A stretch of DNA of 64,000 bases from Hypholoma sublateritium FD-334 SS-4 (Eukaryota; Basidiomycota; Agaricomycetes; Agaricales; Strophariaceae): assembly GCA_000827495.1 (NCBI GenBank), contig KN817522.1, forward strand, positions 186,001 through 250,000, given 5' to 3'. Under the pieces are notes generated by a model, which was not told where the DNA came from, ran no database searches, and was given only the letters and a program-made list of their open reading frames with translations. The translations under genes and the position numbers were made by a program. Shown piece after piece: positions 38,746 through 51,211 of this stretch (the first letter of the stretch is position 1; every line of letters starts with the position of its first letter).

Positions 38746-41096
38746 ACACCAGCGCCGCGTTCAAGATCCAAATCACACGCGGGAGCGCGCCGAATTTATA
38801 CTCAATCTCTTCAGAAATACTACATACATAGGATCGGACCAATCTATACTGACATGCCTGGCATCCGGACGAATGTGCCACCTGTGAGAGCGCCGTGCGC
38901 CGCAGCCGCCGCTGGGCGCGCCGGCACGCCAAGTTTGTGTGTGCCAATCCGCCGCAAGCTCGGCTTATCTGCACTTAAAATAAGCGCGATCGAAGGGCGG
39001 GGAACCGCCGCTGCGCATTAGCTAGCCGTGCGGAGTGCGCCACTACCCGCGTCGCAGCTTCAGCACCCGGCGCGCACAGGCGTATATACTCTAGTGCGGA
39101 CGCGGAGGGAGATTGCGCGGCGGCCGCCTCGCACACTGCATTACCCGCACCGATGCGCCTGTGCCTTCTGCAATGTGCTTTGCGTCTGTACAGCCCTACC
39201 AGCCTGACAGCGGCCTGACATCATTGCAGCACTGACGTGATTGGTTTATTTAAACCGCACTCGCTGGAGGCGGGACGCGTACGTACGCCCGGTGCTCCGG
39301 CGTCCGCGGCGGCGGTTGCGCGACGCGCGACGCGCTGCCAGTGCGCCGAGGAGTGTCAGGGTACTGTCACTGTAAGCGATGCCACTGCTTGACTGTGATC
39401 AATGTGCCGCGAAACGCCCCACGGAGCGGAATATGTATGTGCTTGCATACGTACGTACTTATGTTCTGAGAGATCTAATCTGAGGCCGTCGGGGTGCGGT
39501 GGTATCGCCGTGCGTGTGCTCGACGCCCACAGGCTGCAAAGGCTCTCGATTTCGTTTCCTGCGCTCCGGCGCGGCGTGCGTGAGTTCCACACCAGTTACC
39601 GCGGACGCTACACAGCCCGCAAAGCAACCGCCGGACGCTCTACGGCAGTAGAAGGCGCAGCCAAGAAGCCGCACCCCGCCCATGAGAATGCGGTGCCGCA
39701 GGCAGCTTCGACCTATTGCCCCAAATAACAGATATATTTTCGAACCACGTCCAGACAACGCTCAGACACCGGAGAAGCACCGGTGGCCAGGCCAGCGTCG
39801 ACATGGGAACACCATCCACAACACAGCATGGAGGACACTGCGCACCTCTGTTCCGGGCGCGCGGGGGAGATGGCGCATCAGGCGCGGACGACAGCTGGCG
39901 TTGGCGGGTTGACGCACTGCGCGCTGTTTGCAAGTGGTGTGCAGGACGTGCCGGGCGCGTCGGCCAGCGCGCCTGCCGTCGCTCGGGCCCCGGAGAACGA
40001 GCAGCGCTGTCAACCAGTGTCGGCGTCGGCGTTCTCGCTGCGGGCGCCTCGGCGAGCGTCGCGCTGCGGTACCCACAGAACCGGAAGACGTGCGCGGGCC
40101 GCGCGGCGGGTGCGCGGCGCGATGCTTCTTACACGGTTCTGTACCCATACCGCGGTCCTGATCATGATGCTGATCCAGGAGCGTGCGTACAGCTGGCCTA
40201 TATGGCACCCTCGACGCAGACGGAACTGATGTGCACATGGGGGCGGGGCGTCCGAGCGTCAGGATTGCGGCATTTTGGACGGTCGCATCTGCGGGTGGCA
40301 GATGGATCATGGCGGGTGTCGAGTGTTGATGGGGGCGAAACCTGCCACTGGGGTTGCACTGGGGCGACTTGGACGAGGGCTGTATATTTATTGACAGCAC
40401 GCAGGTGGTGTGTATGACGGCGGATGACGACAGAGGAGGTGTATTGGCGAATTGATAGCTGGGCGAGATCTAGCTGCGAACCAGCCTATTTAAATCTCTC
40501 TGCGACACAGAGGTAGTAGAGAACGTTGCTTGTATTTTGGGACGCATATGATGCGTCGAGGATCCACCAAAGAGTCATGCAGTCAATGTTATGCGGCCAT
40601 GGAGGTGGAAAATAGTGTCGCCCGCTACCACGGTACGTCGAATCCTGTCGAATCATTCGAATGCAGCGATGCCCGAGCGGAAAGGAGGTTCGCTCGGGTA
40701 GTCCACACGGCCATTCTGAAAGTCGCGCGTGCCCGATGGATGCCTACGCGTGGTGCACTGGTAGTAGCTGCAGACTTCAGAGGCCCGCAGAGGGTCAAGT
40801 TCATGCAGAGTTAACTTCAGAGTTGCAAAGAAATAAGTCTGGAACAAGGAGCTATTCGCAGGTGAACCATTCGCAGACACGTCCCCGAATGACGCAAGCT
40901 CTGAGGAGGAAGAGAGGAAGCAGCGAACAGCGAGCAGCGCGGCCCGGCGGGGCTCAATTAAATCTGTCGCGGCATGGCGCACGGAAGATCCGTCCGCTTG
41001 GCGCGCGGGCTGCTTCAGGCTATATCAAATCCGCCGCTGACCCACCGCTCTCCACCAAACCACCACATCCACCTCGCCGCCCTCTCCCACAGCACG
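38746..41096. other. GC-rich gene-free island
   Basis: 2.35 kb with high GC and many CpG and CGCG steps from about 38.9 to 40.4 kb. Long open frames on both strands at 39.7-40.4 kb are arginine-rich and mutually overlapping, as GC-rich non-coding DNA produces. A short perfect hairpin (CCCGAGCG / CGCTCGGG) lies near 40671-40697. The last 100 bases are the promoter of the cystathionine beta-synthase gene. No supported gene. Confidence 0.5.
41020..41029 (+). promoter_or_regulatory. TATA-like element of the cystathionine beta-synthase gene
   Basis: CTATATCAAA lies about 70 nt upstream of the ATG at 41097, a reasonable TATA position for a fungal gene with a short leader. Confidence 0.45.
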
Positions 41097-42691
41097 ATGA
41101 GCACCCAGATCCTCGACAACGCCCTCGGCGGCGTCGGCCACACGCCCCTCATCCGCCTCGACAAGATCGCGCAGGCGAATGGTCTCAGATGCAACCTCCG
41201 TAAGCACGCCGTCCCGCACAGTCCTTGCTGAAAATTTACGCTTCGCCTTGGTAGTTGGAAAAGTCGAGTTCATGTCCGCGGGCGGGTCCGTCAAGGACCG
41301 CATTGCTAAGGCCATGGTGGAGGCTGCTGAACGAGACGGCAAGCTCATCCCGGGCAAGAGCGTCGTTATTGAGCCTACGTCGGGCAATACTGGTGTGTTT
41401 CTTTGTTCCATTGACGGCGGAGGTCTTTACTAACCTTCTATATGTAGGCATTGGATTGGCTATGGCCTGTGCTATCAAGGTAATGCGACCAAAACGTCGG
41501 CAGCCATGAACAAATACTGAATACTATAGATAAGGGTTATTCAGTCATCATAACCCTCCCCAACAAGATGTCTCTTGTGCGCCCCAACTCGTTGTCGAAC
41601 CTCATGTCCGGTCACTAACGCTTCCGATGATGTAGGAGAAGGAAGCCCTTCTTCGTGCCCTCGGTGCCGAAGTCGTCCGTACGCCCACCGAAGCCTCTTG
41701 GGATTCGCCCGACAGCCATATAGGTAGAGCCCAAACGCATCGCAGTGGCACTCTCGTGGCTGAATTCCTTAACGATTCTAGGTGTGGCCAATCGTCTGCA
41801 ACGTGAAATTCCTCACGGAATCATCTTGGACCAATATCGCAATGTATGGCATCAGCACCTCACTGACGCAATTTCTTCTGACATCTTCATGCCGTGCTAT
41901 AGGTCAACAATCCTCTCGCTCATGAGTTCACAACAGGCCCCGAAATTATCGAGGCTGTCACTTCGACCCCTTCCACGACATCAAAGCCGTCATCGGAGAA
42001 AGTTGACGTCATCATTGCGGGAGCCGGCACTGGAGGCACTATTACTGGTCTGTCAAGAGCTATCAAGAAGAAGCATAACCCAGACTGCATTGTCGTCGCC
42101 ATCGATCCTGTAAGTTATTTTTCCCATTCACTTCATACATCCGCCAATCATACAATCCAGAAAGGAAGCATTCTTGCGCAACCAGAGTCGTTGAACGGCG
42201 TAGTTGACGATGGGCAATACGTCGTCGAAGGAATCGGCTATGACTTCATTCCCGATGTCCTTGACCGCTCCGATGTCAACACTTGGATCAAGACTGTCGA
42301 CGACGAATCTTTTTCCGCCGTCCAACAGTTAATGAAGACCGAAGGGCTTCTCGTCGGCGGAAGCAGTGGCAGCGCCCTTGCTGGTGCGCTCCGGTGGTTG
42401 AAGACCGAGGAGGGTCAGGTCGTCGCCAACACTCCAGGAAAGAACGTCGTTGTACTACTGGCTGATGGGTGCGTTTGAGACTACTCCTTTTCAGTTTAGC
42501 ATACTGATCTTTCTTTTAGAATCAGAAATTACATGAGCAAATCATGGTTCTTGAAGATCGCCATGGAACAAGAGCCATCACCGCTTGCTGCCACCATCAC
42601 CCAGCTCTTGTCAAGGAAAGAAAACCCCAAAGAAACACACACGCCTGAAGCTCTTGCTACAATCCGCACCCCGACCCCCGCTTCGCATTAA
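41097..42691 (+). CDS. CYS4: Cystathionine beta-synthase, catalytic domain only
   Basis: PLP enzyme joining serine and homocysteine to give cystathionine in transsulfuration. Nine exons: 41097-41199, 41255-41392, 41448-41479, 41535-41576, 41636-41723, 41782-41843, 41903-42109, 42161-42468, 42520-42691; 1152 nt, 383 aa. The PLP lysine is in [12 protein letters not shown], the Asn of the substrate loop in [12 protein letters not shown], and the phosphate loop in [10 protein letters not shown]. The family-specific stretches [27 protein letters not shown] and [10 protein letters not shown] favour CBS over O-acetylserine sulfhydrylase. It ends about 55 residues after the catalytic core ([13 protein letters not shown]), so the C-terminal Bateman (paired CBS) domain found in yeast Cys4 and human CBS is absent. 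I see no sign of it downstream. Exons of 32 and 42 nt are confirmed by frame. Confidence 0.93.
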
Positions 42692-42973
42692 ATCATTAGC
42701 ATTGTTCACAAGCGACGCCCGTCGCCAATCCTATATAACATATATTACATAGAATTTGTTTCGCCCGTAGACCAGGGCTCTTTGTATTACCTATGTATCA
42801 GTTATCAATGGCATCCAATATCATGTAGATGCGCTGTTGAACATTGATCAGAGCAGAGAGACAAGAATCAGCTCAAGGCCATCAGGTGGGAGCCGCCGAA
42901 TACGAATACGAACAACTGCGTACGGCACGACGATGCTAACCGGCATCTTTAGCCCTCTACGGTTGTAATTGCC

Positions 42974-45661
42974 ATGTTCAACGCTCCCCGCCCGGCCCAG
43001 CGATACACGGGCTCAACGTCGAACGGCCTCGGCGGCAGCTTTGTCGACGACAACCCCCTGTCCAATTCCGTGTTCGATGACGGACTCGACCCCTGGAGCG
43101 CTGCGCCAAGTCCAACCCCGACCCCTGCTCCGCAGGGGCAGCCCTCTGTCTTCAGCGCAGTCATCGGTGCGGCATATATTGTAGGTGGGGAACCATCGTA
43201 GCTGACAGCCTATATCACAGCGGATGCGACAGTTCCGTCAATATACCACAGGGCGTACGCCGCAGTCGATCCCTCCAGCGTCGGCGAAACCTCTGTCAAT
43301 GCGTTATCGCGTGTGCTCAACACATCTGCGCTACCTGCCAGCACCGTCGAGCGAGTGCGTAGCTCCTTAATTTGAAAGAATTCAATGACATTTGATACGA
43401 ATACATTTAGATTGTCAACCTCGTGAGCTCGAAGCCGCGCGTGTCCAAGCTCGAGTTCTTCGTCGCCCTTGCGCTCGTGGCTCTCGCGCAAGCAGGGAAA
43501 GGTCGGGCATCTGCACTGCTGGAAGACGGAGACGCTACTGACAATGATGCTATATTTCAGACGTCAGCATCGAGCAAGTCGCCGCCCTCTCATCCCAAAA
43601 CACACTCCCGGAGCCCGCGCTCGACCTCGACCGCCTCCAGCCGACGCTCTCCGCCATCCCACCCACCGCGCCCCTTGCACGGCGGAGCACGGCGCAGACC
43701 ATCCGCGCGCCGCTCCCCGCGTACTCCTCCGACGACCCGTGGAACGCCAACCCCCGCTACCCGGCCGCGCAGGGCGTCAGCGGCGGCGGCGGCGCAGCCC
43801 CTTTCGGTAGCAGCGGCGCCGATGGGCTCCCTAACGGCGCGGCCTCCTCGCTCGCAGGCACAGGGCTGCCGAACGAGTGGTGGAAGAAGCAGGAGACCAT
43901 CAAGGTGTCGATTCTCGGGCAGCAGGGCTTCATCCTCAACCGGTACACGGTGTACGAGGTCGCGTCGGACGTGAGTGTTTCTCGGGTGCGGCCTTCCGTC
44001 TTCCTTTGCGCGGTGCTGAAGGCGCATTGACCACCCAGCGCAAGCCACATCCTGTTTCGCGGCGCTATTCCGAGTTTGCGTTCCTCTGGGATGTGCTTAC
44101 ACGGCGCTATCCGTTCCGCCTCTTCCCCGCGTTACCCCCAAAACGACTTGGAGGTGAGATTCTACGCCCTCGTAGAAGTGATAACAATTGAGCGCCTTAC
44201 AGCCGACGAGCAATTCTTGGAGCAGAGGCGGTATGGTAACTTCATACATCACATTCAAACAGTCATTCTGATCATCTTTCATAGCCGAGGACTGGCCCGG
44301 TCTCTCAATTTTGTAGTGTTCGTTGGCTTTTCGTTCTTGCTCGAAATCTGCTGTCGCAATACTAATGCTTGTAACTCCAGCAACCATCCAATTATCAAAG
44401 AAGATGGAGTTTTGAATACCTTCTTAACCGAACCATCTTTCGAGGCATGGCGTAAACAACACCCAGTTTCCGTTGAGGAGGAATCCGCGTCGAAGCGCGT
44501 GGACAGAATCGAAGAAATGACCATCCCGAGCGACCTCGAGGACAAACTCGCGTAAGGACGCTGCCGCCATACATATATTCCTTCACTGATCGTTGCATAG
44601 AGTGGTGCGGGGCAAAATATCGCCCCTCATCGAGCAGTGGCAGCGAATATGCATACTCGCGGAGCGGATAATAAAGAGGCGCGAAGCAGCTGCGGTACGA
44701 ACACCTCCAGCTCTCCGTCGCGCTTTTCTGCCGACTCACTTCACCTTGCCACCCCTTTCTCCGTCTTCCACCTACTCGTCGCTTCCCGGGTCCCCCATCG
44801 TCGCCCCGCCGATGTCCGCATCGCTGTCGACCTCGTTCTTGGGCTTCAACACATCTTCTGTTGGACCTGCGGATGCACAGGGCGACCTCGCGCGACTAAC
44901 GAACACGCTGAGGGCGGTGATCGAGGTGACGGAGGCTTGCTGGAGGGGCGATGACTGCGAGCTGTCGAACGGCGTCCGCGCAGGGTTGGGCCAGGTCGCA
45001 GCGCACAGCCAGCGGCACTCTGAAATTGCCGAGATACGGGTAGGCCTCATTGAATCTTTGATGCGCCGTTTACACTTTTCTGACGTCCTTGTAGTCGAGA
45101 TCCCTGCAAGATACTACACTGGAAAGTCTCAAGGTAAGATTGGATTTTCGATCTATGACATGTCATTTCTGAACATACCTTCCGAATTCCAGGCGCAGCG
45201 CGACCTCTATCTCGCCACTCGGGACCTCTTCATCCGCCACGACAGATTGTCCATCGATCAAGTCGAACGCCTGAAGAAGAGGATCGAGACGACCTCGGTA
45301 AAGCTCGACGGTATCCGCGCGGCGCAGAAGGAGAACTGGCAAGAACAGGTCGAAAACCTGACGGCGATGATAGAGAAGGATCAGGCGACGATCGCGGCGC
45401 AACTAAGCAGACGTGTCTTCATCCGTGCTTGGTACGTCTTGGCCGTCGTGCGTGCCTTTCGAGACGAGCTCAATGCCACTTTATCTTTGTTTTATCGCTA
45501 GCATGTGGCACGAGCTCCGCGTTGTGCTGCACAATAGGGAGAACGCACTGCTGACTCAATCGGTCAAAAAATTCGCGCGCGAGGAGCACGAATATGCGGA
45601 AAGCGTGGCAAATAATTGGGAATCTTTATCGGAGGCTGTTGAAGGCATGCCTTTTGAGTGA
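42974..45661 (+). CDS. MVP1: Sorting nexin Mvp1 (PX-BAR)
   Basis: Endosomal sorting nexin that binds PI3P through a PX domain and curved membrane through a BAR region; related to human SNX8. Twelve exons: 42974-43166, 43221-43354, 43411-43501, 43561-43970, 44039-44153, 44203-44230, 44285-44317, 44381-44551, 44601-45039, 45095-45133, 45193-45431, 45502-45661; 2052 nt, 683 aa. The N-terminal EH-like part includes SKLEFFVALALVALAQ. PX signatures are VSRRYSEFAFLWDVL, PALPPKRLG and RRGLARSLNFV. The coiled-coil BAR part contains AQRDLYLATRDLFIRHDRLS and MWHELRVVLHNR. Exons of 28, 33 and 39 nt are needed to keep frame and homology. The Ser-rich insert around 44700-44870 could hide a further intron. 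It lies 282 bp downstream of CYS4 on the same strand. Confidence 0.93.
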
Positions 45662-45979
45662 AATACCATTGGGCACACCTTAATGACTGGGTAACCTGTG
45701 GACGTGTTCTTTTCTATTAATGCCAGTGACGACCTCATACATGACAACTTTCTGTTTTATTGTGTACCTTGGTGGAATGTTTGCAATGAAATCTATCCTG
45801 GACAGTGATTTTCGAATGCATTCCTGAAAATAATGCATTGTGGATAATAAATTACTTGCAAATTACAGTTGTGTCCATCTGATAGTGAATACAAGTCATG
45901 GAGAGGAGTACATAGGGGTGAATATCCTTGGAAAGCAATGAAAGCAGCTAATAAATAATGCGCAAGCTATATAATTTGC
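45662..45979. other. Convergent intergenic region, MVP1 / POL1
   Basis: AT-rich 318-base spacer between two stop codons. It holds both 3' UTRs. No gene seen. Confidence 0.5.
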
Positions 45980-48900
45980 TCATACTTTCATAGTGGAAAA
46001 TATGGCCTCCAGATCAATCCAACGTCTTCCACAGTTATTCAGATATTTCTCCACACACTGGGTCAAAGTTTGTAGGAGGATTTTATTCTTTCCAGCAATG
46101 GCCGTGACCATATCTGTAGCAACAAAATATCAGTTTTGGCCCAGATCACAACTTGATAAGCGCACCCTTTCGGTCGGTTATCTGGCTTAAATTTACCGCT
46201 TTTTCGCCATCGAAGAGATGGATGAAATAGCGCAGCTGGTTATAAAGCTGGGTATCAGAATACTATGGTCGCGTCAGATATGTTCCTCAGTGAAAAACGA
46301 ATGAATTACCTCGAAGGAGACTTTTCCTTTACATCCTGAACGCAGACATCTTCGTCCGTAGACACCCATCATTCGCGTGCGGTTGTTGCAGGTTGGATCA
46401 TCGCACACAGTCCAACCCTCGTAGTATTTGGCAATGAAGTCCCGTATTTGAACTTCAAGCTGGGCTTGTAGGCTTCCTCCGCTAATTTGTTTGGAACACG
46501 CGGGACAGATCGGACCACTGGAAAGGAGAAGGTTCGCCTGCAGAATCAGGTGAGAAATTATAGGTATAAATCACAAAGTCAAACTACCTCTGGAGCGTTG
46601 AGCGAGAAGAAATTGAGACGGCCTTGGCAATGTCTGCACCGCACGAGGAAGGGAGCAGCGTCTCGGAATCGCTCCGCGTCGGAGATTTGGGAGTCAAGGC
46701 CGGAGAATACTCGCTCGTCCCCTGCGGTAGACGTTTTGAAGCGCATAGGATCTAATCCTATAGTATAATCAGAAGACCATAGATCTGAGCTTAGAAAGGG
46801 CACGCACCGAGGCATTCAGCTAATCGTGCCCTGTCCGTCCCCTCTATGGGTTCACAGAGACGCTCAATGGGAGGAAGGATCTGATGTGATAGGTAGTGCT
46901 CGTAGTCTACCAAAATAATTAGCACTGCATATATCGCTTATAGGGCTGACTTCGACTTACCGATCGTCAGACCCACAGCCCCCTTGCGGAGCTCATCAGG
47001 GTGTTTGGCGCGATCTGCCTGTGTTGTTTTGGCACTTTCTTCACCTTCAGATAGGCAGAAGATGTAAGGAATGACATCTCCGGTCTTTGCTGATCCGCCT
47101 CGCTTCTTTATGCGGAGCGCTACTTGTACATGGGGTTGACTTTTGGCGTCCGGGTAATCTTCCGGATTTTTACCAAGACGCTTAATCGGAAATGAGTACT
47201 GAGTCTGGACGTCAAGCGGCCTTCGTACCTTGAAAATAATGAAGTCATCGACTTTGACTGACCCGCTCCGAATGCTCTCTCCCAGAGTAGTGAGATATTC
47301 ATGGATATTTTCTACGACATTTTCTGTAGCTTCTCCTGATAGGATTTGGTCCAGAACATATCTATGAAGCTGTGAATTAGCATTGAAAAAGGCTAGATGA
47401 CCCATTAACGTACTGTGATGTGTGCTTTGATAGAGCACAGTATTCTCTGCGTTTCATGTCGAGGCCTTTGACTTCTGTGCTTCGTTTTGTCCCGTCTTCT
47501 ACTTTGATAGCGGCATATTTTTTCTTCTGCAGTAACAAAAGCCGCTGGAAAACGCCGTCTAGATCGATTTCTAATAATTTGTAGCGATCATTGACGGCCT
47601 TCTTGAACGAAGCTGATATTTTGAGAGCTTCAGCGAGGTCTGTGACATTGGAATTCACGAAAACGGAGTCCGTGTCACCGTATACGACCTATCGCGCCAA
47701 AATGAAATTATAAACACGCCAAGCAAAACGTCAGGACATACATCAAGATTGAGACTTTCCGCCAATTCCCTGGTGTGCGTCAAGATCTCTCGTCCCTTGT
47801 AGGTCGTAAGGGCCGCCAGAGGACGAGCGTAGAATCGTGAATATTCAAATCCGAGACAGCCGTACATACTATTAGCAGTGAGCTTCAACGCTTGTTGTTT
47901 GATATCGTACTATCCAAAGGATGAGGACAGGGAATTGCATAATTCGAAGGTGCTTACTTGAAGGAGTTGTGCATGAGTCGTTGAGCGATCCTTCATCAAT
48001 GATTTGACGGCGCGTCGGCGACCGACGAGCCCTGCGATAATGCGCGGGAGTACACCTTGGCCAACGGACGAAGCTGGCGGATCTGGGATGCGTTCATCTC
48101 CGTTCTGTTGCAAGAAAAAAATAAACATCATTGCCAACCTTCAGAACAGTCAAATATCTTACCTCGTCATCTTCAACTGGTTCGACAGTTGTGAAATCAA
48201 TGTTGTACTCTTGGATGATACTGGGATAGAGTGAATTGAAGTCCATGACTAGGATGTATTTGTCCCAAAGGCCGCGTTTGGGCTCGAAGACGAGCCCTCC
48301 CTTAAATTTGTCGCGCTTGCCTTTTGTAGTCTTCTTTCCTCCTTGCTCGTCGTCTTCCTGGATTTCAGGCTTCACTTTCTTTCCAAACATTTTGTCCGGG
48401 CATATATATTTGAGCCGGTGGAATTCATGCAAGAGAATGTATTCGTTGCGTTCAGCGCGACCGGCATTCATAGTCTTATTCCTGTAGATATTAGATTAGA
48501 GTTCCTCTACAACGCAAGGCGGAGTGAAATAGTACCATGAATTTCCTGCAAGATTGGTAAGTTGCCTAGTAAGAGGTAGGATCTGAACTTTAGCGGCAAT
48601 CGCCATTTGTAAGTGGGCGTCCAGCTCGCAATGTCGGACAAACTTGAGCATAGGTTCCGGCGAACTGACACTTCCTTCCAACTTGCCTGCCGTGTCCTCT
48701 GGATCGTAATCCTCGCGATCGATGTTCAAATGAGTTTTACACATCTCCGTCATAGACCATGTTATGGAAGAAATCATCATCTGAGAACCAATTCATTGAT
48801 TACACCCGGATATAATTCTGTCAAGTCATACCTTGGCCCCGTCGCTCGCAAGATCACAAAGCAAGCGCCCATTCAAGAATTTGAGGTTTGATCCCTGTCT

Positions 48901-51211
48901 ACCAATATTAGGCCATTTAGAGCGTCTGAAGCGCCCCAGCTTCGACCAGTTGTCCGCTTTGAGATCACGCATACGATTGAGGAGAACATCGAGGGAAACA
49001 CCGAGGAAGTCATGACCAACAATGATGTCGGGATCTGCCCTATGTATAGTCGCTAGGGGGGCTGTTCAGTTGCGTTTAGGCTGTGCACTGTGGTCGTTCA
49101 CTTACCTAGAAGACTACTCAACAGCATTCGTTCATTTAACATTGGCGATATGGAACCTTTGGTATTGACCTTAGCTTGTTTTTCAAAGCTCGCGGGGAAA
49201 TGGTCCAATGGCCTAATAAAAGTATGAACTGAGCATTTTAGCTTTTCGGGGGGAGTTGGATCTTCAATTTGCACTACAAAAAATTAGTCGGTTGCATTAT
49301 CTCAACAACAATAAAAATAACACACTATTGTGCCAGATTCTCGCAGAGGCGCACACAATTTCCCTCTTGTTCTCTTCATGATTGACAATGGTGCGAATGC
49401 TCAAGCTCAGAATATTCAGTGGAGGCAGATCTTTTGGGGCGTTAATGTCGGTTTCTGAGAATGGGTTAAAATCCTTAGGATTTGGGACAGTTGCCTCCAG
49501 TTTGCACCAAGACACCTACGGAGGAGTCAGCTCAAGAGCAGCCCAAATATATAGCGACATACGCCTTTATGTTCGATCTGGGGTTTTTGAATAGTAATCC
49601 AACAAGGACCCATAATCTTTCGTTTCAAGACAAGGAGCTCAAAAGCGCTAGTATTTGTCCCCAGAATCTGTGCAATGTTCTGACTGACAGCATTCATAGG
49701 TACCACAGGATCTGAAAGTGGTCGTTACACATCGATAGAGGAATGCAGTAATGTCACGCACCATTAAAGCTATAGACAACTTTCATCCATGTACTTTCGC
49801 CTCGGGGAGCATCTTTGTCGCCGAAAACATACTTGCGCTTTACAAATTTGCCTCTATAAGACTTGATCTTCATTTGCTTTCGGATAATGTCGAAGTCGTC
49901 GTCAATGTCATCCTCTGATGGTACGACGTCCGTTTCATGCATGTTACCTTCTTCATCTAGCTCCACTCGTTTCTCGCGCGGTAAAACAAATAAGTTTCGC
50001 TCGATGCCTTCCACGGTTACGCAACAAGATACCCATTCTCCAGATGTTTTATCCTTCAGTTTTCCGGTGAAGTAGAGTTTGCCCTCTAACTCTAGGTAGT
50101 CCAGCCAGAAGAAGCGTAGGGAACCATTAGCTTCAAGAGCTGAAATGTTGCTGGAAGCTTTCGAAATTCCATTGGAACCAATAGGACCAAGAGTGTCTTC
50201 CGTTTCGACAGTCAGGGAATCATAAACGGAGAGCCAGGCTGGTTTTGCATCTGGTTCTTCTTTTTTCTTCTCCGCCGTAGCCTTTGAAGTGACATTGTTG
50301 AAAATCGTGTGATCTATTTCTTCTTTCTTTACCGCGGGCTTCATCTCGATATCGTCGTCAAGGTCATTGAATGCATCCATGTCGATGTCATCATATGACG
50401 AAAAGTCATCCGAGCTGTAAACGTCTAAGTTGGCAAAGTCTTCCGCTGCTGGAACCACGTTGGCGTCGTCCATTCGTACCCGCTTGTTTGGGCTTGAGAA
50501 GTCCTCACTTGGAATTGCAGAGGAACCGTCCACGGGTCCGTCGGAAGAAAATTCGCCGTAGGATTTTTGTCGGTATGAAGTGTGGCTAAGTTCAGCATCG
50601 GAGTCATATGCCGGAGATGGTTTCCGCTTGCGCGAAGCCCTCTTAGGCAAAGGATCCGGAATAATGCTATCCATATTTCCAAGAATTGACGACATGAAAT
50701 CAGCTTCTTGTTCTGCAGATACTGCAGGGCGATAGGCACTGATTGAAGGTGCCGGGGGATCTGGCCTCTTGGGTTTGGGCTTCGGCTTGGGTTTCGACGA
50801 TTGGCCATTAGATTTCGACTTTTTATCTGTAATATAATGAGCATAGCATGAAAAAGACGAGAAATCGCGTACTTCGGCTTCGTTCTTCTTCATAATCCTC
50901 CTCAAACTCTTCGTCCCCCCCTGACCAGTCGTCCATGCCATTGTCAATGTAACCTTCTGCCCCATCGTCGACAACAAAGTCGTCACGTTGTAGGCGACCC
51001 TTAACTATGTGTTTGTATTGCTCTTCGCTCACTTCGTCGTAGATGACATCGTCCTCCGTCTGAACGCATCGCAAGGTAAGGTTGGCTGCCGCCCCAACAT
51101 CGGCTAAGTAGTACATGCCTTGAGTTCTCGCTTTCCACCTTCTCTGGCGCGCTTATATTCCGCTAATTTATCGAGTTTCGACTTTTGTTCGCGTCGAGAG
51201 CGTTCCGCCAT
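45980..51211 (-). CDS. POL1: DNA polymerase alpha catalytic subunit
   Basis: Family B polymerase that extends primase RNA primers at origins and on the lagging strand. Nineteen exons: 51119-51211, 50873-51059, 49762-50826, 49563-49711, 49326-49515, 49106-49273, 48832-49052, 48536-48780, 48163-48481, 47958-48104, 47742-47909, 47414-47688, 47229-47361, 46961-47180, 46808-46906, 46588-46757, 46310-46537, 46166-46247, 45980-46113; 4293 nt, 1430 aa. The N-terminus has [13 protein letters not shown] and a long acidic linker. Motif A is [13 protein letters not shown], motif [10 protein letters not shown], motif [11 protein letters not shown]. The C-terminal zinc modules are CRHC/CPAC and [15 protein letters not shown], and the end reads [16 protein letters not shown]. 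The first intron (51060-51118) has a GC donor. The penultimate junction is set by frame (donor at 46165). Confidence 0.97.
51060..51118 (-). other. GC-AG intron of POL1
   Basis: Joining AAG at 51119 to ACG at 51059 gives GKRELK followed by [14 protein letters not shown], in frame and matching the usual Pol alpha N-terminus. The intron then begins GCATGT and ends CAG, 59 nt, the typical length here. No GT donor nearby keeps both frame and homology. Confidence 0.7.

Noticed and set aside
39716..40417. 233-codon plus-strand and 212-codon minus-strand frames
   Set aside because: They overlap each other in CpG-rich DNA, are Arg-rich and show no motif or plausible splice pattern.
40660..40705. Hairpin with CCCGAGCG / CGCTCGGG arms, first read as a tRNA or terminator
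   Set aside because: No acceptor or anticodon stem of tRNA form, and hairpin terminators do not apply to nuclear genes.
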